Below the pieces are notes generated by a model. The model was not told where the DNA came from, searched no databases, and saw nothing but the letters and a program-made list of their open reading frames with translations. From an uncultured Bacteroidales bacterium (lineage in GTDB: Bacteria > Bacteroidota > Bacteroidia > Bacteroidales > Bacteroidaceae): 64,000 nucleotides of DNA. The stretch spans positions 1 to 64,000 of the forward strand of contig CADBXL010000013.1 in the NCBI GenBank assembly GCA_902798615.1. Direction: 5' to 3'. Below, piece after piece: positions 9,298 through 21,000 of this stretch (positions within the stretch are counted from its first letter, which is position 1; the number at the start of each line of letters is the position of its first letter). The translations under genes and the position numbers were made by a program.

Positions 9298-10197
9298 TTA
9301 CACAAGATGTGCGATAAGGCTCTCACGATCGCCTGGGAGCATATCGATAACAGGAACCTCAATCATAGTATAACAACCAGGCTGCTGCTTGAGAGAAGCA
9401 CGTGCTACGTTTACGAGTACCTGTGCAGTAAGAGCAGGGTTGTTAATCTTCATGTTGAACTCGAAGAGCTGGTTGTGAGTCTTACCAGAAACGCCCTTAC
9501 GAGTGAGGTTCACACCATGACCTACATCGTTGAGAGCATCAACGCTCTCTACCTGGAATACGTGTGTCTCATCGTTTGCGAAGTAAGGGTCAGCCTTGAT
9601 AGCCTTTGTAACCTCAGCGAGATCAGCACCTTCCTCAAGCTCTACATATACCATACGACGGTGGATGCCCTCGCCTACAGGGATAGTCATTGAGAGTGCA
9701 TCCTTAACGCCAGCCTTTGAGCGAACACATACAGAGTGACCCATAGAACGGCCTGGACCGAAGTTGGTGTAAGAGAGTCCCTTTGGTGCGAGGCTCTGCA
9801 TGAGAGTGCGGACGATAGAGTCAGAACCTGGATCCCAACCTGCAGAGATGATAGCAACAGTACCGTTCTTCTTAGCTACTGGCATGAGGGCTGCGCGGTA
9901 GTCGAGGATGCTTGTGTGGATATCGAATGAGTCAACGGTATTGATACCCAAAGCAAGGATTTTCTTTGCGTATTCCTCGCAAGAACGTGTTGGAGTAGCA
10001 AGGATAGCCACGTCAACGTCCTTGAGCTCAGTGATGTCCTTAACTACATCATACTGTGCAAGTTCTGCAGGCTTGTTCTCTGCGCCATTACGACGCACAA
10101 CGCCAGCAATCTCGAAATCCTCAGAAGCCTCAAGAGCCTCAATGGTGTACTTACCGATGTTACCGTAACCTACTACGGCTGCTCTAATCTTTTTCAT
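9298..10197 (-). CDS. ddh: meso-Diaminopimelate dehydrogenase
   Basis: Ddh (EC 1.4.1.16) makes meso-diaminopimelate from tetrahydrodipicolinate, ammonia and NADPH in one step, feeding peptidoglycan and lysine synthesis. The 299 residues show the N-terminal NADP-binding motif AAVVGYGNIGKYTIEAL, the ATPTRSCEEYAKKI loop, the substrate-binding region SAGWDPGSDS, and the family block NFGPGRSMGHSVCVRSKAGVKDA. The length is normal for the family. It is expressed alone, between its own promoter (10322-10329) and the shared terminator at 9206. Confidence 0.97.
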   Translation of the reverse strand: MKKIRAAVVGYGNIGKYTIEALEASEDFEIAGVVRRNGAENKPAELAQYDVVKDITELKDVDVAILATPTRSCEEYAKKILALGINTVDSFDIHTSILDYRAALMPVAKKNGTVAIISAGWDPGSDSIVRTLMQSLAPKGLSYTNFGPGRSMGHSVCVRSKAGVKDALSMTIPVGEGIHRRMVYVELEEGADLAEVTKAIKADPYFANDETHVFQVESVDALNDVGHGVNLTRKGVSGKTHNQLFEFNMKINNPALTAQVLVNVARASLKQQPGCYTMIEVPVIDMLPGDRESLIAHLV

Positions 10198-10317
10198 TTT
10201 TATATCTTTATTATTTATTGGTTGTTTTGCTGAATGTCAAAAGTCAAAGGTCAAAGGACAAAAATATTCAATCATTAATCCATTGCCCTTAGACCTTAGC
10301 CCTTAATCCTAGAATTG

Positions 10318-10340
10318 TCTGCAAAGGTATAAAAAAAATG
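10318..10340 (-). promoter_or_regulatory. ddh promoter
   Basis: The minus-strand sequence TATACCTTTGCAGAC contains the -7 element TACCTTTG (10322-10329). The segment 10236-10315 between it and the gene holds loose direct repeats of the kind AGACCTTAGCCCTTA, also seen at 23543 and 44571. Confidence 0.7.
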
Positions 10341-10473
10341 TCAAGAATTATAGTTTTTAGCAAAATTTCTTATCAAAATGTCAGCATTTCTTACGAATTA
10401 TAAGAATATTAACATATTTTTTACTCTAAAATCGTAATTCTTGACATTTAAGAGAGATAATGGTTACAGATTG

Positions 10474-11844
10474 TTAGCAATGCAATTCTACAACAAAGCG
10501 AGTACCTTGTGAGAATTCATCGTCAAGACGCAGATTGCCATTGAGTTTATATGCTATGAGGGCGCAAGTAGGAAGTTGCATTCCATCATCCTCTGCAAGA
10601 TCCCTCACCTCGGCAAATGCCTGAAATACGATATCACGTCTTTCTTCAGGCATAGAGTATCCAATGCCTGATACGATGAAGTTGCCAGTATGCGGATTAC
10701 GTTTCTTGAATTCGAGGCTGACACGCTCCGTTTCACTACTCTTGGCAAGTTCAGCAATAAGAGCCACAAGCAATTGTTTGAGAGCCTCCTCGTTTGACGG
10801 GAATGTGATGCCGTGTGCATCCATCTTGATAGGGAGGTCGGCAGATACGCTCTGTCTTACCTCATTTACCACATCCATACAGAGGTGCTCCATGTTGATG
10901 TCGTCCTGCTCATAGAGTTCCTCGCGTGAGTTCTCAAGCACCATATACTCCTTGATATGCTGCATGAAGTTCTGGAGGGCTGTCACCTGCTTACTGTCAC
11001 CTCGTGCGATGGCATCAAGCGATGGATTTATCTGTTCGCTTATATTGTTTATGAAGAGACTCTTCCTCTCATTATTATTATTGGCAATCTCAAGGCTGTC
11101 ATTGAGTTTCTTTATCTTCAGCATATTCTTGAACTTCAGCATTACGAAGAATGCCAATGCCAATGCCAGAGCCACACCAATGATGATGAGTACGATGATG
11201 AAGCCCCACTGTACAGCAATCTTGGTTGCCTTGCTGTCGATATCCTCCTGAGCCTCTGCATACTGAGCTTTCACAGCCTTGAGTTCAGCAGCAGCACGAT
11301 CGTTTGCAATGGAGTCTTTCCATTGTGTGTACATCTTCTCGAGCATACTTGCCATAACGGCATTTTCCTTACCCTTTGCCTCTGCCACCATGCTTTGGAA
11401 ACATTTGTCGATACCAGCATCATCCTTGCCCTTGGCACGGCGGTTGAACACCTCCCTATAGCATTTCTGTGCAAGACTTGCGTTGCCAATCTTGGCACAA
11501 TAGGCACCCTTGGCAATGAGCATATCCTCGATGACATCGCTCTTGCCCGACTGACGTGCATAGTCCTCCATCTTCTCCATCTGTGAACGCGCATCATTAG
11601 GCTTATTGATGCGTGAATACATACGGAAACGCTCCTTCGCTACAAGATAATGAAGATCAGGATTACCCTTGCCTATGGCAGAATCGAGTGCGCGGCATGT
11701 AGCGAAGGCTTCCCTCCACTCCCTTTCCTGAGTCAGGCGGATACTTTCCTCAATGCCTTCCTCTACCTGTTTCCTCAAACTGCTCTGCGCCTGCATGGAG
11801 AGGACGCCACATGAGAGCATAAATAATAGAATTAGTTTTCGCAT
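10474..11844 (-). CDS. Membrane-bound degenerate histidine-kinase-like protein
   Basis: A 456-residue protein laid out like a Bacteroidota sensor kinase. It has a signal peptide (1-19), an alpha-helical TPR-like periplasmic domain (about 22-205), one transmembrane helix (about 213-236), a coiled dimerisation stretch, and a C-terminal region that follows the order of a HATPase domain. The catalytic residues are missing. The H-box reads FINNISEQINPSL, with Glu270 where the phosphoacceptor His should be. The N-box reads ALIAELAKSS, with Glu365 in place of the key Asn. The G1 box reads VSGIGYSMP, without its Asp, and the G2 glycines are gone. It is probably a pseudokinase that senses or scaffolds rather than phosphorylates. 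It follows dacB by 74 bp on the same strand, which may indicate a link to envelope state. DUF5112/DUF5113-type kinases are a possible family home. Confidence 0.7.
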   Translation of the reverse strand: MRKLILLFMLSCGVLSMQAQSSLRKQVEEGIEESIRLTQEREWREAFATCRALDSAIGKGNPDLHYLVAKERFRMYSRINKPNDARSQMEKMEDYARQSGKSDVIEDMLIAKGAYCAKIGNASLAQKCYREVFNRRAKGKDDAGIDKCFQSMVAEAKGKENAVMASMLEKMYTQWKDSIANDRAAAELKAVKAQYAEAQEDIDSKATKIAVQWGFIIVLIIIGVALALALAFFVMLKFKNMLKIKKLNDSLEIANNNNERKSLFINNISEQINPSLDAIARGDSKQVTALQNFMQHIKEYMVLENSREELYEQDDINMEHLCMDVVNEVRQSVSADLPIKMDAHGITFPSNEEALKQLLVALIAELAKSSETERVSLEFKKRNPHTGNFIVSGIGYSMPEERRDIVFQAFAEVRDLAEDDGMQLPTCALIAYKLNGNLRLDDEFSQGTRFVVELHC

Positions 11845-11918
11845 ATAGTTTAGAGTTTTAGAGTTTTTTTAGTTTTATTGTTCCCGGATATTCCGGATTA
11901 TCCGGATAATCCAGAATC

Positions 11919-13328
11919 CTACTTGCACATTGCCACGCAAATCAAATCCTGAAAGTCCTTGGCGTTCTGTGCTCTGAGCACTCCTTGATTCAAGATGCTG
12001 AAAGCGAGGAGATGACCGTTGGCAGCTTTGGCATAGCCTGCGAGACTGCTGACGCAAGATAAGGTTCCTGTTTTTGCCCTTACGCTGCCCTGTGCCTTCG
12101 TACCCTTAAGACGCTTTGCTAACGTACCGTCATAGGCAGCGAGCGGCAATGAAGGAATCAACTGATTATATATAGTACTGTTCTCGTAGGCGTATCTCAG
12201 GAAAGACACTTCCAACTCAGCCGTTACGTAGTTGTAGAGCGAGAGTCCTGAACCATCGGCAATTCGGTAGTTTGAGGGATTCAGTCCCATCCGTCGCATC
12301 AGATTCTGTTCAAATGCCTTTGCACCGGAAGCTCGTGCCGGTTTGTTGAACGCAGCAGCAAGATGATAGAACATCGATTCAGCATAAAGGTTGTCACTTT
12401 CCTTCATCATCCTACTGAGTATCTGGTCAATACTATGCGCACGCGAACATATATCATTAGCAAGTAGTGGCGCTTTCTCTTCTACAATCTCGCCCTTTAG
12501 TACTATGCCCTGTCCTTCCATCTCTGCCACGAGTTTCTCCATCATCTTATCTTCACGCGAATAGACCAGAGGCGACAGAACGGGGTTGTCATCGTCCCAG
12601 CACCAACCTTCTCCCAAGAGATCCTTCTCCTTGAAAGAACGGTCTGCGCATAAATTTCCTTCTATAGTGTCAACCCCCATCTTCTTCAATGATTCCACGA
12701 AGGCAATAAGGTCATCGCGGTTAAAACGCGGATCCATGCCACCTACAACATATACGTTGCCCTTGAGCGTGCGAGTTGAGTCAACAACCGTACCTGTATT
12801 TTTCAGATATGTCTTGAACTGATACGAGCCTCCCAGCTTGTCGAGAGCCGTTATGGCAGTGAGCAGTTTCATTGTGGAGGCAGGACGTAGAGTCTGTTTC
12901 TCGTTTACGGCATAGAGCAACGAGTCGGCGGTAAGGTCGTATATCATGACAGCAAACTGTGATGTCTTCACCGTACGGCTCTTCATGATGATAGTGTCAA
13001 GACGTGCCCTTAGCGATTCTGGCCAAGGTAGTGTATCGTTTGTGAGAGAATCTCCGATAAGGGCGAGCGAGTCAATGGAAAGAGAATCACTAAACGCATC
13101 TATGACTTCCTCCTGCACAGGTTTCTGTGGTTCCACCACCTTCACCACATGATGCTTGCGTCTTACCTTCTTCTTCGGCTTCACTTTCGGGCGCTTCCTT
13201 TCTTCAAAAGATAACTGAGAATCAGAAACTGAAAAATCCGTCCTTGCGCTCGAATAATCGGCAGAGAAGAGGAGTACCAGCCCCACCCCACACAAAATGA
13301 AGTATTTCTTTATAGTATTAACACTCAT
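11919..13328 (-). CDS. dacB: D-alanyl-D-alanine carboxypeptidase/endopeptidase (PBP4 type)
   Basis: A 469-residue class C low-molecular-weight penicillin-binding protein of peptidase family S13. It trims D-Ala from, or cuts cross-links in, peptidoglycan in the periplasm. All three active-site motifs are present: SxxK as STMK (Ser151, Lys154), SxN as SDN (311-313) and KTG (419-421). After the signal peptide there is an unusual very basic stretch (about residues 45-61, KRPKVKPKKKVRRKHH) and an acidic/Ser-rich linker before the catalytic domain. This may contact acidic envelope polymers. The signal region (SVNTIKK...LLFS) resembles that of the DUF4249 lipoprotein at 7022. It is followed by the histidine-kinase-like gene. 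Confidence 0.95.
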   Translation of the reverse strand: MSVNTIKKYFILCGVGLVLLFSADYSSARTDFSVSDSQLSFEERKRPKVKPKKKVRRKHHVVKVVEPQKPVQEEVIDAFSDSLSIDSLALIGDSLTNDTLPWPESLRARLDTIIMKSRTVKTSQFAVMIYDLTADSLLYAVNEKQTLRPASTMKLLTAITALDKLGGSYQFKTYLKNTGTVVDSTRTLKGNVYVVGGMDPRFNRDDLIAFVESLKKMGVDTIEGNLCADRSFKEKDLLGEGWCWDDDNPVLSPLVYSREDKMMEKLVAEMEGQGIVLKGEIVEEKAPLLANDICSRAHSIDQILSRMMKESDNLYAESMFYHLAAAFNKPARASGAKAFEQNLMRRMGLNPSNYRIADGSGLSLYNYVTAELEVSFLRYAYENSTIYNQLIPSLPLAAYDGTLAKRLKGTKAQGSVRAKTGTLSCVSSLAGYAKAANGHLLAFSILNQGVLRAQNAKDFQDLICVAMCK

Positions 13329-13344
13329 TTGTTATTTACCATGT

Positions 13345-13461
13345 ACAATTTGTTCGCTGAAGCTCATAAAGCTAAAGCAAGTTCCCATTTACATTTTTCA
13401 CCTACGAATAAAGCATTATCTATCCCTTCTCCCTCCACGGGGGAAGGGGCGGGGTTAGGAG
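13345..13461. repeat. Two dispersed repeats between dacB and nadB
   Basis: The segment 13349-13384, containing AAGCTAAAGCAAGTTC, is repeated with few changes at 52876-52909. The segment 13421-13461, containing CTCCACGGGGGAAGGGGCGGGG, is a copy of the GC-rich palindromic family. It ends just before the nadB stop codon. Confidence 0.65.
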
Positions 13462-13463
13462 TC

Positions 13464-15038
13464 TTACTTATGCGGATAATCCGTCGTATAATGCAAGCCG
13501 CGACATTCCTTTCTCTCAATAGCCCATCTGGTAATGAGATATGCGGTATTGATCATATTGCGGAGCTCACATATATCCCTTGTCGCCTTCACACGCTTGA
13601 AGAGTTTTTCTGTCTCCTCATAGAGTACGTCAAGACGAGTCCATGCCCTTTGTAAACGGAGGTTGGAGCGCACAATACCAACATAGTTCGCCATGATCTC
13701 ACCTACCTCCTTCACACTCTGGGTGATAAGAACTTTTTCCTCGTTAGTCATAGTGCCCTCGTCATTCCACTCCGGTACGAGTGTATTGAAATCATATTCA
13801 TCAACGTGTGCAAGTGAGTGACGGGCTGCCGTCTCTGCATATACCACAGCCTCGATGAGAGAGTTACTTGCAAGTCGGTTACCACCATGAAGACCCGTGC
13901 ATGAACACTCACCTATAGCATAGAGACGTGCGATTGAAGAGCATCCATTGAGATCAACTTTGATACCACCACACATATAATGAGCAGCAGGACGTACCGG
14001 GATATAGTCGGTCGTTATGTCAATACCTATTGTCAGGCACTTATGGTATATGTTAGGGAAGTGCTTGCGAGTTTCCTCTGCAGGTTTGTGGGTAACGTCA
14101 AGGCATACGTGGTCAAGACCGTGAATCTTCATCTCCTTGTCTATGGCACGTGCCACAATGTCACGAGGAGCCAAACTCAAGCGTTCATCATACTTCTCCA
14201 TAAATGTCTCTCCATTAGGCAGACGAAGTATACCACCATATCCACGCATAGCCTCTGTGATGAGGAAGGCAGGATGTGTCTCCCCCGGATGGAAGAGAGC
14301 CGTAGGATGGAACTGCACGAACTCCATATCGGCAACGGTTCCCTTTGCACGATATACCATTGCCTCACCGTCACCCGTTGCGATGATAGGATTTGTAGTG
14401 GTCTGATAGACAGCTCCACATCCGCCAGTACACATGAGCGTCACCTTACTGAGATAGGTATCTACCTTCTGAGTCTCAGGATTGAGAACATATGCCCCAT
14501 AGCACTTAATGTCCTTGTTACGGCGTGTCACGGTAACACCGAGGTGGTGCTGAGTAATAATCTCCACAGCGAAGTGATGCTCCTTCACCTCAATATCGGG
14601 ATTGGCACGCACAGCCGCAATGAGTCCACGCTGTATCTCAGCACCTGTATCATCGGCATGGTGGAGAATACGGAACTCTGAGTGACCGCCCTCACGGTGA
14701 AGGTCAAATGTGCCGTCCTCCTTCTTGTCGAAGTTGACGCCCCACTCCACCAGTTCTTTTATCTGCGACGGAGCCATGCGCACCACCTGCTCTACGGCAG
14801 CACGATCGGATATGAAGTCACCTGCAATCATGGTGTCTTCGATATGCTTCTCGAAGTTATCTACCACAAGATTAGTGACTGATGCCACACCACCCTGTGC
14901 AAATGAAGTATTGGCCTCGTCCAACGCAGTCTTGCAGATGATGCAGACCTTTCCTTTCTTTGCCCTTGCAATCTTGAGAGCATAACTCATACCGGCAACA
15001 CCTGCACCGATGATGAGGAAGTCATATTTGTATTTCAT
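13464..15038 (-). CDS. nadB: L-aspartate oxidase
   Basis: NadB (EC 1.4.3.16) oxidises L-aspartate to iminoaspartate, the first step of de novo NAD synthesis. The 524 residues start with the FAD Rossmann motif DFLIIGAGVAGMSYALKIA. They contain the flavoprotein signature TSFAQGGVASV, the substrate-side loop VQFHPTALFHPGE, and a C-terminal helical domain with GGNRLASNSLIEAVVYAE. The length fits the family (about 520-540). The partners nadA and nadC are not in this window. Confidence 0.96.
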   Translation of the reverse strand: MKYKYDFLIIGAGVAGMSYALKIARAKKGKVCIICKTALDEANTSFAQGGVASVTNLVVDNFEKHIEDTMIAGDFISDRAAVEQVVRMAPSQIKELVEWGVNFDKKEDGTFDLHREGGHSEFRILHHADDTGAEIQRGLIAAVRANPDIEVKEHHFAVEIITQHHLGVTVTRRNKDIKCYGAYVLNPETQKVDTYLSKVTLMCTGGCGAVYQTTTNPIIATGDGEAMVYRAKGTVADMEFVQFHPTALFHPGETHPAFLITEAMRGYGGILRLPNGETFMEKYDERLSLAPRDIVARAIDKEMKIHGLDHVCLDVTHKPAEETRKHFPNIYHKCLTIGIDITTDYIPVRPAAHYMCGGIKVDLNGCSSIARLYAIGECSCTGLHGGNRLASNSLIEAVVYAETAARHSLAHVDEYDFNTLVPEWNDEGTMTNEEKVLITQSVKEVGEIMANYVGIVRSNLRLQRAWTRLDVLYEETEKLFKRVKATRDICELRNMINTAYLITRWAIERKECRGLHYTTDYPHK

Positions 15039-15082
15039 TGGCTATTTCTGTTTTTTTGATTTATCTATTACATTATTTTTAT

Positions 15083-18000
15083 TTACCTTGTTAATGAGAA
15101 CTTCATCGCTAAACCGAAGTCGTGCGTCGTAGTAGGATAGCTACTTGACGTTAGCAATGGAGTATTCGTCTGTGAGTCATAGAAGAAACTCATAGTAAGC
15201 AGTTTCGATATAGTATAGTCAGCAGAGAAACTCAACTTGAATGCCTTGTTTCCGCTACTTGCCGAACTCATACCTTTCTGGATATCACGGTTAATGGCAG
15301 CCTGATTACGAAGACTGAGGTCAAGTCTGAGGTTCATGTCATGATTGAAAGACTTCGAATTCTTTGATGATGACTTTGACTTATTCCTGTCTTCGTCATC
15401 CCTACTGCTATCTTTGCCACTACCCCTGCTACTACCAGACTTCACTAATCGTCTATTACGTCCAGAGAAACTGAAGTCGTTTATCTTATATCCGCAGCCT
15501 ATGACGAAATCCTTTGAGAGCGTTTCGTTAATCTGCCTACTTGTCATTGACAGAGTAAGGACACGAGTGGTACGATACTCAAGTTTGAGAGTCATATTGT
15601 TCCTCATCGTTACATCGACTCCTAGCAATGGCGAGAATGCTTCGTTTATACTTACCTGACTTACATCGAAGCGACTATTAAGCACGGGAACATCAGTTCC
15701 ACTTGTACCATCCATAATGTAACCAAGTTGGTCACCCAAAATAGAACAGTAAGACAGGAAAGACCTATATGAGCCGACGGCATACACACTCTTATATGAA
15801 TGGTTGAGGTTGACACTCTTGAATGTATTCTGGAAGAATGTCATATTACTCAATCCGCTATATCTGACAGTCCAATTTGGTAACATTTTCGTTAGAGCAG
15901 GGAACAAGCTCAAACCATCTGTACCAGCATATGTATTTAGGAATGCAGGAACCATGACATCGGCGCTATACTTATTAACGCCTACGAACTCATTTGGATT
16001 AATTCGACCTGTATATTGAGCCTGCACTCTTGAGCGGAAGCCGTCGAGGGACTCGCAGAATCTATCGAATGATGCAGAACGGAAACCATTCTCCGCACTT
16101 CCCATACCCTCAAATGCCGACTTGACAGAAATGGTTGTCATAGTGAATTGTCCGCTATAATTTACAGGGAATGTGTTTTTGTCGCCATACATGAACTGCA
16201 TAGACTTGTTTGTCGTCATTGTACGGGATGCATTGAGATCAATCCTCAAATTACGGGCAGGTTCAAGGGTTAGCCTCAGATTGAAGTCCTCAACCTTATT
16301 TGTTGAAGCTGGGGTTGTGGTATGTGTATCAATCAACCAATTATTCTCTTTTGCCTTTACGACATAATCGTCACCCACGAATCCGAAAGCAAATCCCAAA
16401 CCAGGAGCCAAAGCGTCTTCACCATTGGTATCCACCATATTCTGTCCAAACACATCGCCCACGGATTTAGCATATCCTGGCAATGACATAGAATACTGGT
16501 TACGATATGTAAAGTTCACATTACGGACCATCATTAGAAGACGGGCAAAGGATTGTGTTAGCTTGTACCATTGTTGGTCTTCTTTTTTAGGCTTGGTAAC
16601 AACTGTAATCTTCATAGTTACGGCAGAATCGGCCTTATTGATAATCCTTATCTTGTTATCATCAATTACCTTATACTTTACAGGTACAAGTTTGCCTTCT
16701 GCATTATGTGCAGTAACAGAGAGATTCTTAGACTTCTTGCCATGAATGAGCACTGTTGAGGTGTCAGCCTTGACTGTCACTTCCCTCTCAAACCTGTTGC
16801 GGTTGAGTGCAAGTTGCTTTTTCTTTTCAGCCTCAGCCTTCTTCTCTTCCTTCTCCTTCTGCTCACGTTCTTTCTTCTCTTCGGCAAGTTCCTTGCCATC
16901 CTTTGTCTTATTACCCTTGCCTTTTATATCTTCCTCTTTATTCTTTTTACTACTTCCATTGCTCTTTTTCGGAACACGCTTAACAGCTTTCTTGAAACGC
17001 TCGTTTACTTTCTTCAGGTAAGGAATCTGGTCATACAGTTTCTCCAGATTCATTATGGTGTTGATAGTCAACTGTCTGTTCATGCCTATAGTATTACCAA
17101 GCGATTTCCCGTCTTCCAACTGGCTTCCTCTCTGCCAGCTATAGTTTGATGTATAATTGGCATCAGCATTAAGCCAATTGAATACAGGAATGAGATTGAG
17201 CGGCACCTTATAGGAAGCAGAGAACGACTGCTGATAATCCAACGGAGTTCCCATGTGCTTGAGACTCTGTCTGACAACAGAATCTTTATAAGCATCAAAA
17301 CGGTCAAGATACAGGTCCTTATCTTTCTGTGTATATGGTTCTTCAACCTCAGCATGGGTAGCACTCTGGAAATTGAGATGAAGGTTCTTTGTCAAATCCC
17401 ATCGTATGCTGAAATCACGATTCCACATGAATCGGGAATCCACTGTAGCAGGAATAGAATTTTCTGCACCGAGATCCTCTACATCACGCTCCTGAAGCTC
17501 ATATCGATATCGATTAATATCGGTATTGAATGAGACGTTCTGAGGCAACCAGTATAGGCTGAATCGCTTGAGAATATCCAAATACTTTGATTTATTCTTT
17601 ATCTTCCTGAATGGTTCAAACGGCTTATATACAGGAGTCCATGAATATGCAATTGCACCTTTCCAGTCATCCTCATTCTCATATACCGTCGTTTCTCCAG
17701 AGGTATTATTATGAGAGTGACTGTATGAGAACGTGAAGTTGGCTGGATCATAAGGCATAGGATGACGCTTCGTTGCAATCCCGACTCTCACTCCTGAAAG
17801 CGAGAAGTTCGTACTGACATTCTTCATTATGGCAATACTTGAGATAGAGTCTTTCTCACGCTTGCTACCTGCAGCCTCCAAAGCATCGTCAAGTTCCATA
17901 TCCGTATCAAGAGGATTAAACTTCGGAGCTGTCTTTTCTCGTGTAACACTATAATACAAAGGAGCCTGAACCTTTGCTTTCTCCGGGAAGAACTTACCAA

Positions 18001-21000
18001 GTTCGAAATTGGTAGTGACACTATACGTGGTAAAGTTATCAGTAGAGCGTGAGGCCACTCCTTCCTCAAGTCCACCGAAGCCCTCACTCGTGTATTTTCC
18101 GGAAGCATTGATGCTGCCGAAGTCAGACAACTGCACGTTAAGATTTCCTTGTGCAGCCCATCCGCCAGAACTTTCTGGGTCGAGAAGACGAAGCTCATTA
18201 ACCCACACCTCACCACTCTTCTCTGTACCGGCAAGGTTTCTAACACCTATGACCATCGTCTTCACCTCACCTAGAGTAGGATTACCCATGATGCTTATCT
18301 TGTTCTTCGGACTGTCATCATCATAGATGCTATACTCGGCATTGAAGGATGCAAGACCTGCATTCTTTGCCTTGTTACGAGCCTTCTTCAGCGCAGTAAA
18401 TTTTTTAAGTCTGATATTCAGCATGTTATCCGCAGGCCATACGGCACGACAGTCAGCACCAGAATAGGTACTGTACTTACCAGGAGCCGTAAGCTTAAGC
18501 GGAATCTCATATTCGTAGTAATTGCTCTTATAATCAGAACCAAGACGTATGAATAGAGCCAACTGATCATCCTGCAGATTGGTAACATTAGGCTCAAGAG
18601 CATTTGCATGTACGAACATCTGCAAGTTATTATATCGGCGCATATCCAGCATCATATTCTTATAAACCGCCTTTGCATCGCCGGTAGCCATACTGGTTAC
18701 AATAAAGTTCATGGCCGACTCATTACTCTCCGTGAGCTGGGGTTGTGACGGGTCAACAACACGAGTGATACCAGGAGGAAGTACATAGTTGACTGGTGTC
18801 TTTTCTCCATTCTCCTCAATATTCACATCGCTTACTGACATCTGCGCAGTATTAGCAGAGTTTGTGTTAAGGTTTTGCTCATAAACACGCCACTCTCCAC
18901 GCACGAGATCGAGGTTAGCGAAACGCAAGACTACTGGTTTCTCGAAGTTGGTCATGAACATACGCATGAAGCGGATACTTGTGAGATCGTTTATAGAACC
19001 GATCTTCTCTCTGTCCGGTGACTTGATTGGAATACGGAACTGATACCAATCCACAACAGATCTCGTTCCATTCTTGAGAGTACGCGTTGCACTACGCTTG
19101 TCAACAATGTAATTAGAACCGACCACTAAATCCTCTGGACGAATGCTGACTCTGTACTGATAGTATTTCTCATATTCGTTAAGGGTATAGTCCTGATTTA
19201 TATCCTCCACGTCAGGAGTTGTCTTGTATGAGGAGTCAAAGTTGCTGTTACTCTCAGGTGAGTTACCCTGAGGATTGTTGATATACTTATATCTCTCAAG
19301 GATAGATGCCTTACGTTGATCTAACTCTGCTCCACGGAAGTAACGATAGTTATCACCAGCAGGGTCTGCATTGATAGAATCGAGGGCAGGCCCTGTAACA
19401 TTGGCACGAGCGAATGAAAGGAAATCCTGATACTGGGTATGTGAACGTTCCTCCTCATCAGTAAGTCCGTTGAGACCCACATCCTGCTTGTCGCGTGAAC
19501 CTCCGGTAGTGGCAAAAGCGTAAGTCACAGTACTCTGTGTTGGTATCTTACCCCATTGTGATTTCGTATATGTCTCACTACCATCCACAGGCATACCGCT
19601 CTCATAGAATTTCTTTCCATCACGAAGCACATCCTCTGATATGTCACCAAGATTGAAATAGAGGTCACCACCATACTGTGACGCCGTACCATTCTCACGG
19701 GTATAGATGAACGGATCAAGCATCCAGAATTCTATATACTCGATATTGGCAGCCTCAAAATCATTGGTATCAAGCTTACGCATCATACCACCCCACGCAT
19801 TACGAGGGTTGTTGAGATGACCTGCCTGATCAAGATCTGTGGTAAAGTTATAAGGACCTCTTTCCTCTGGATAATACGCGAGATTGAGTATTGACAGGGT
19901 ACTTGAAACACCAGAATATGCACTCTGATCGCGATTCGGGAACACCTCTTTGGTATAGACTTCACGCACATAGTGATTTGACAACTGCTCTACATCGCTC
20001 TTGATATGACTCGGTGTAAGTGTAGAACCGTTCCTTGTGAACAGAGGGTCAATTGTGTACCACGCAAGACGTGCACGATTAAAGCCACTTGTCAAGCCTG
20101 ACTTATCAGCTGATTCCTTGAAAGTGGATGGTACGCTTGACAGCATCCAAGATGTAGGTGTGCTGACATCTATGCCCGATTTTGTTGACTCGAAATCATC
20201 TATGTAAGAAGCATTGTCCTGTGTTCCACTAGCCTGACCTGCTATGAGTTGTGCAAACTCACCGCTAAGCTGAATATTTGAAGGTTGCGTAACATGCAGG
20301 AAAGGTACTTTGTTGAGAATATTTGTCAACCATTGGCTTTCCTTTTTCCAGTTGAGGTTCAAACCCCACATCGTATTGTTCAGAGGCTCTGCCCCCATCT
20401 GTACCTTCGTCGTGAGGCTCTGTTCTGAAAGATGTTGCAAAGTACCGCTCATCTGGAAATCCCTCGTAAAGTCATATTCCCAGTTTATTCCAAACATTGT
20501 CTTTCTCTGCTGACCATAGTCGGTATTACTCTCAAGCGACACATTGATGGAAGTACCGGCATCTATGATACTCTGATTGAGTATCGTAACCTCACCAGCC
20601 GAATAGTCAACGGAATAGTCACTTCCCTCCGTCAAAGTCACGCCACCTGCAGTAACGGTAACAGACCCCTGCGGCACATTATAGGCTCCAAGTGAGATGA
20701 CATTGGCGGATGTTCCACGGAACTGTCCCATAAGCATATACTTGTCCTTCTCGGCTATCTGTTTTGCCACAGTCTTCGTAGAATCGTAAAGCTCAGTATA
20801 GACATACTTTTCTGCCTGTTCTGCTGCAACGCCATTGTCTGTCAGATATTTATACAGACTTTTTCCGAAAGGCTCAACCTTTGGCAAGAACACACGTCCG
20901 TTGCTTACGGTAAAGTTCTCTACGAAATCGAAATAACCGTTAGCATTCGGCTTATTACTGTTATCTATACGGTCAGCTCCAATAACCTGAAGCAAAGGAG

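Noticed and set aside
10957-11586. Plus-strand ORF of 209 codons opposite the kinase-like gene
   Set aside because: The translation is Cys/His/Leu-rich and typical of the reverse complement of an Ala/Lys/Glu-rich helical gene. No start signals.
13980-14681. Plus-strand ORF of 233 codons opposite nadB
   Set aside because: It is a mirror of a strongly conserved gene, without start signals or recognisable domains.
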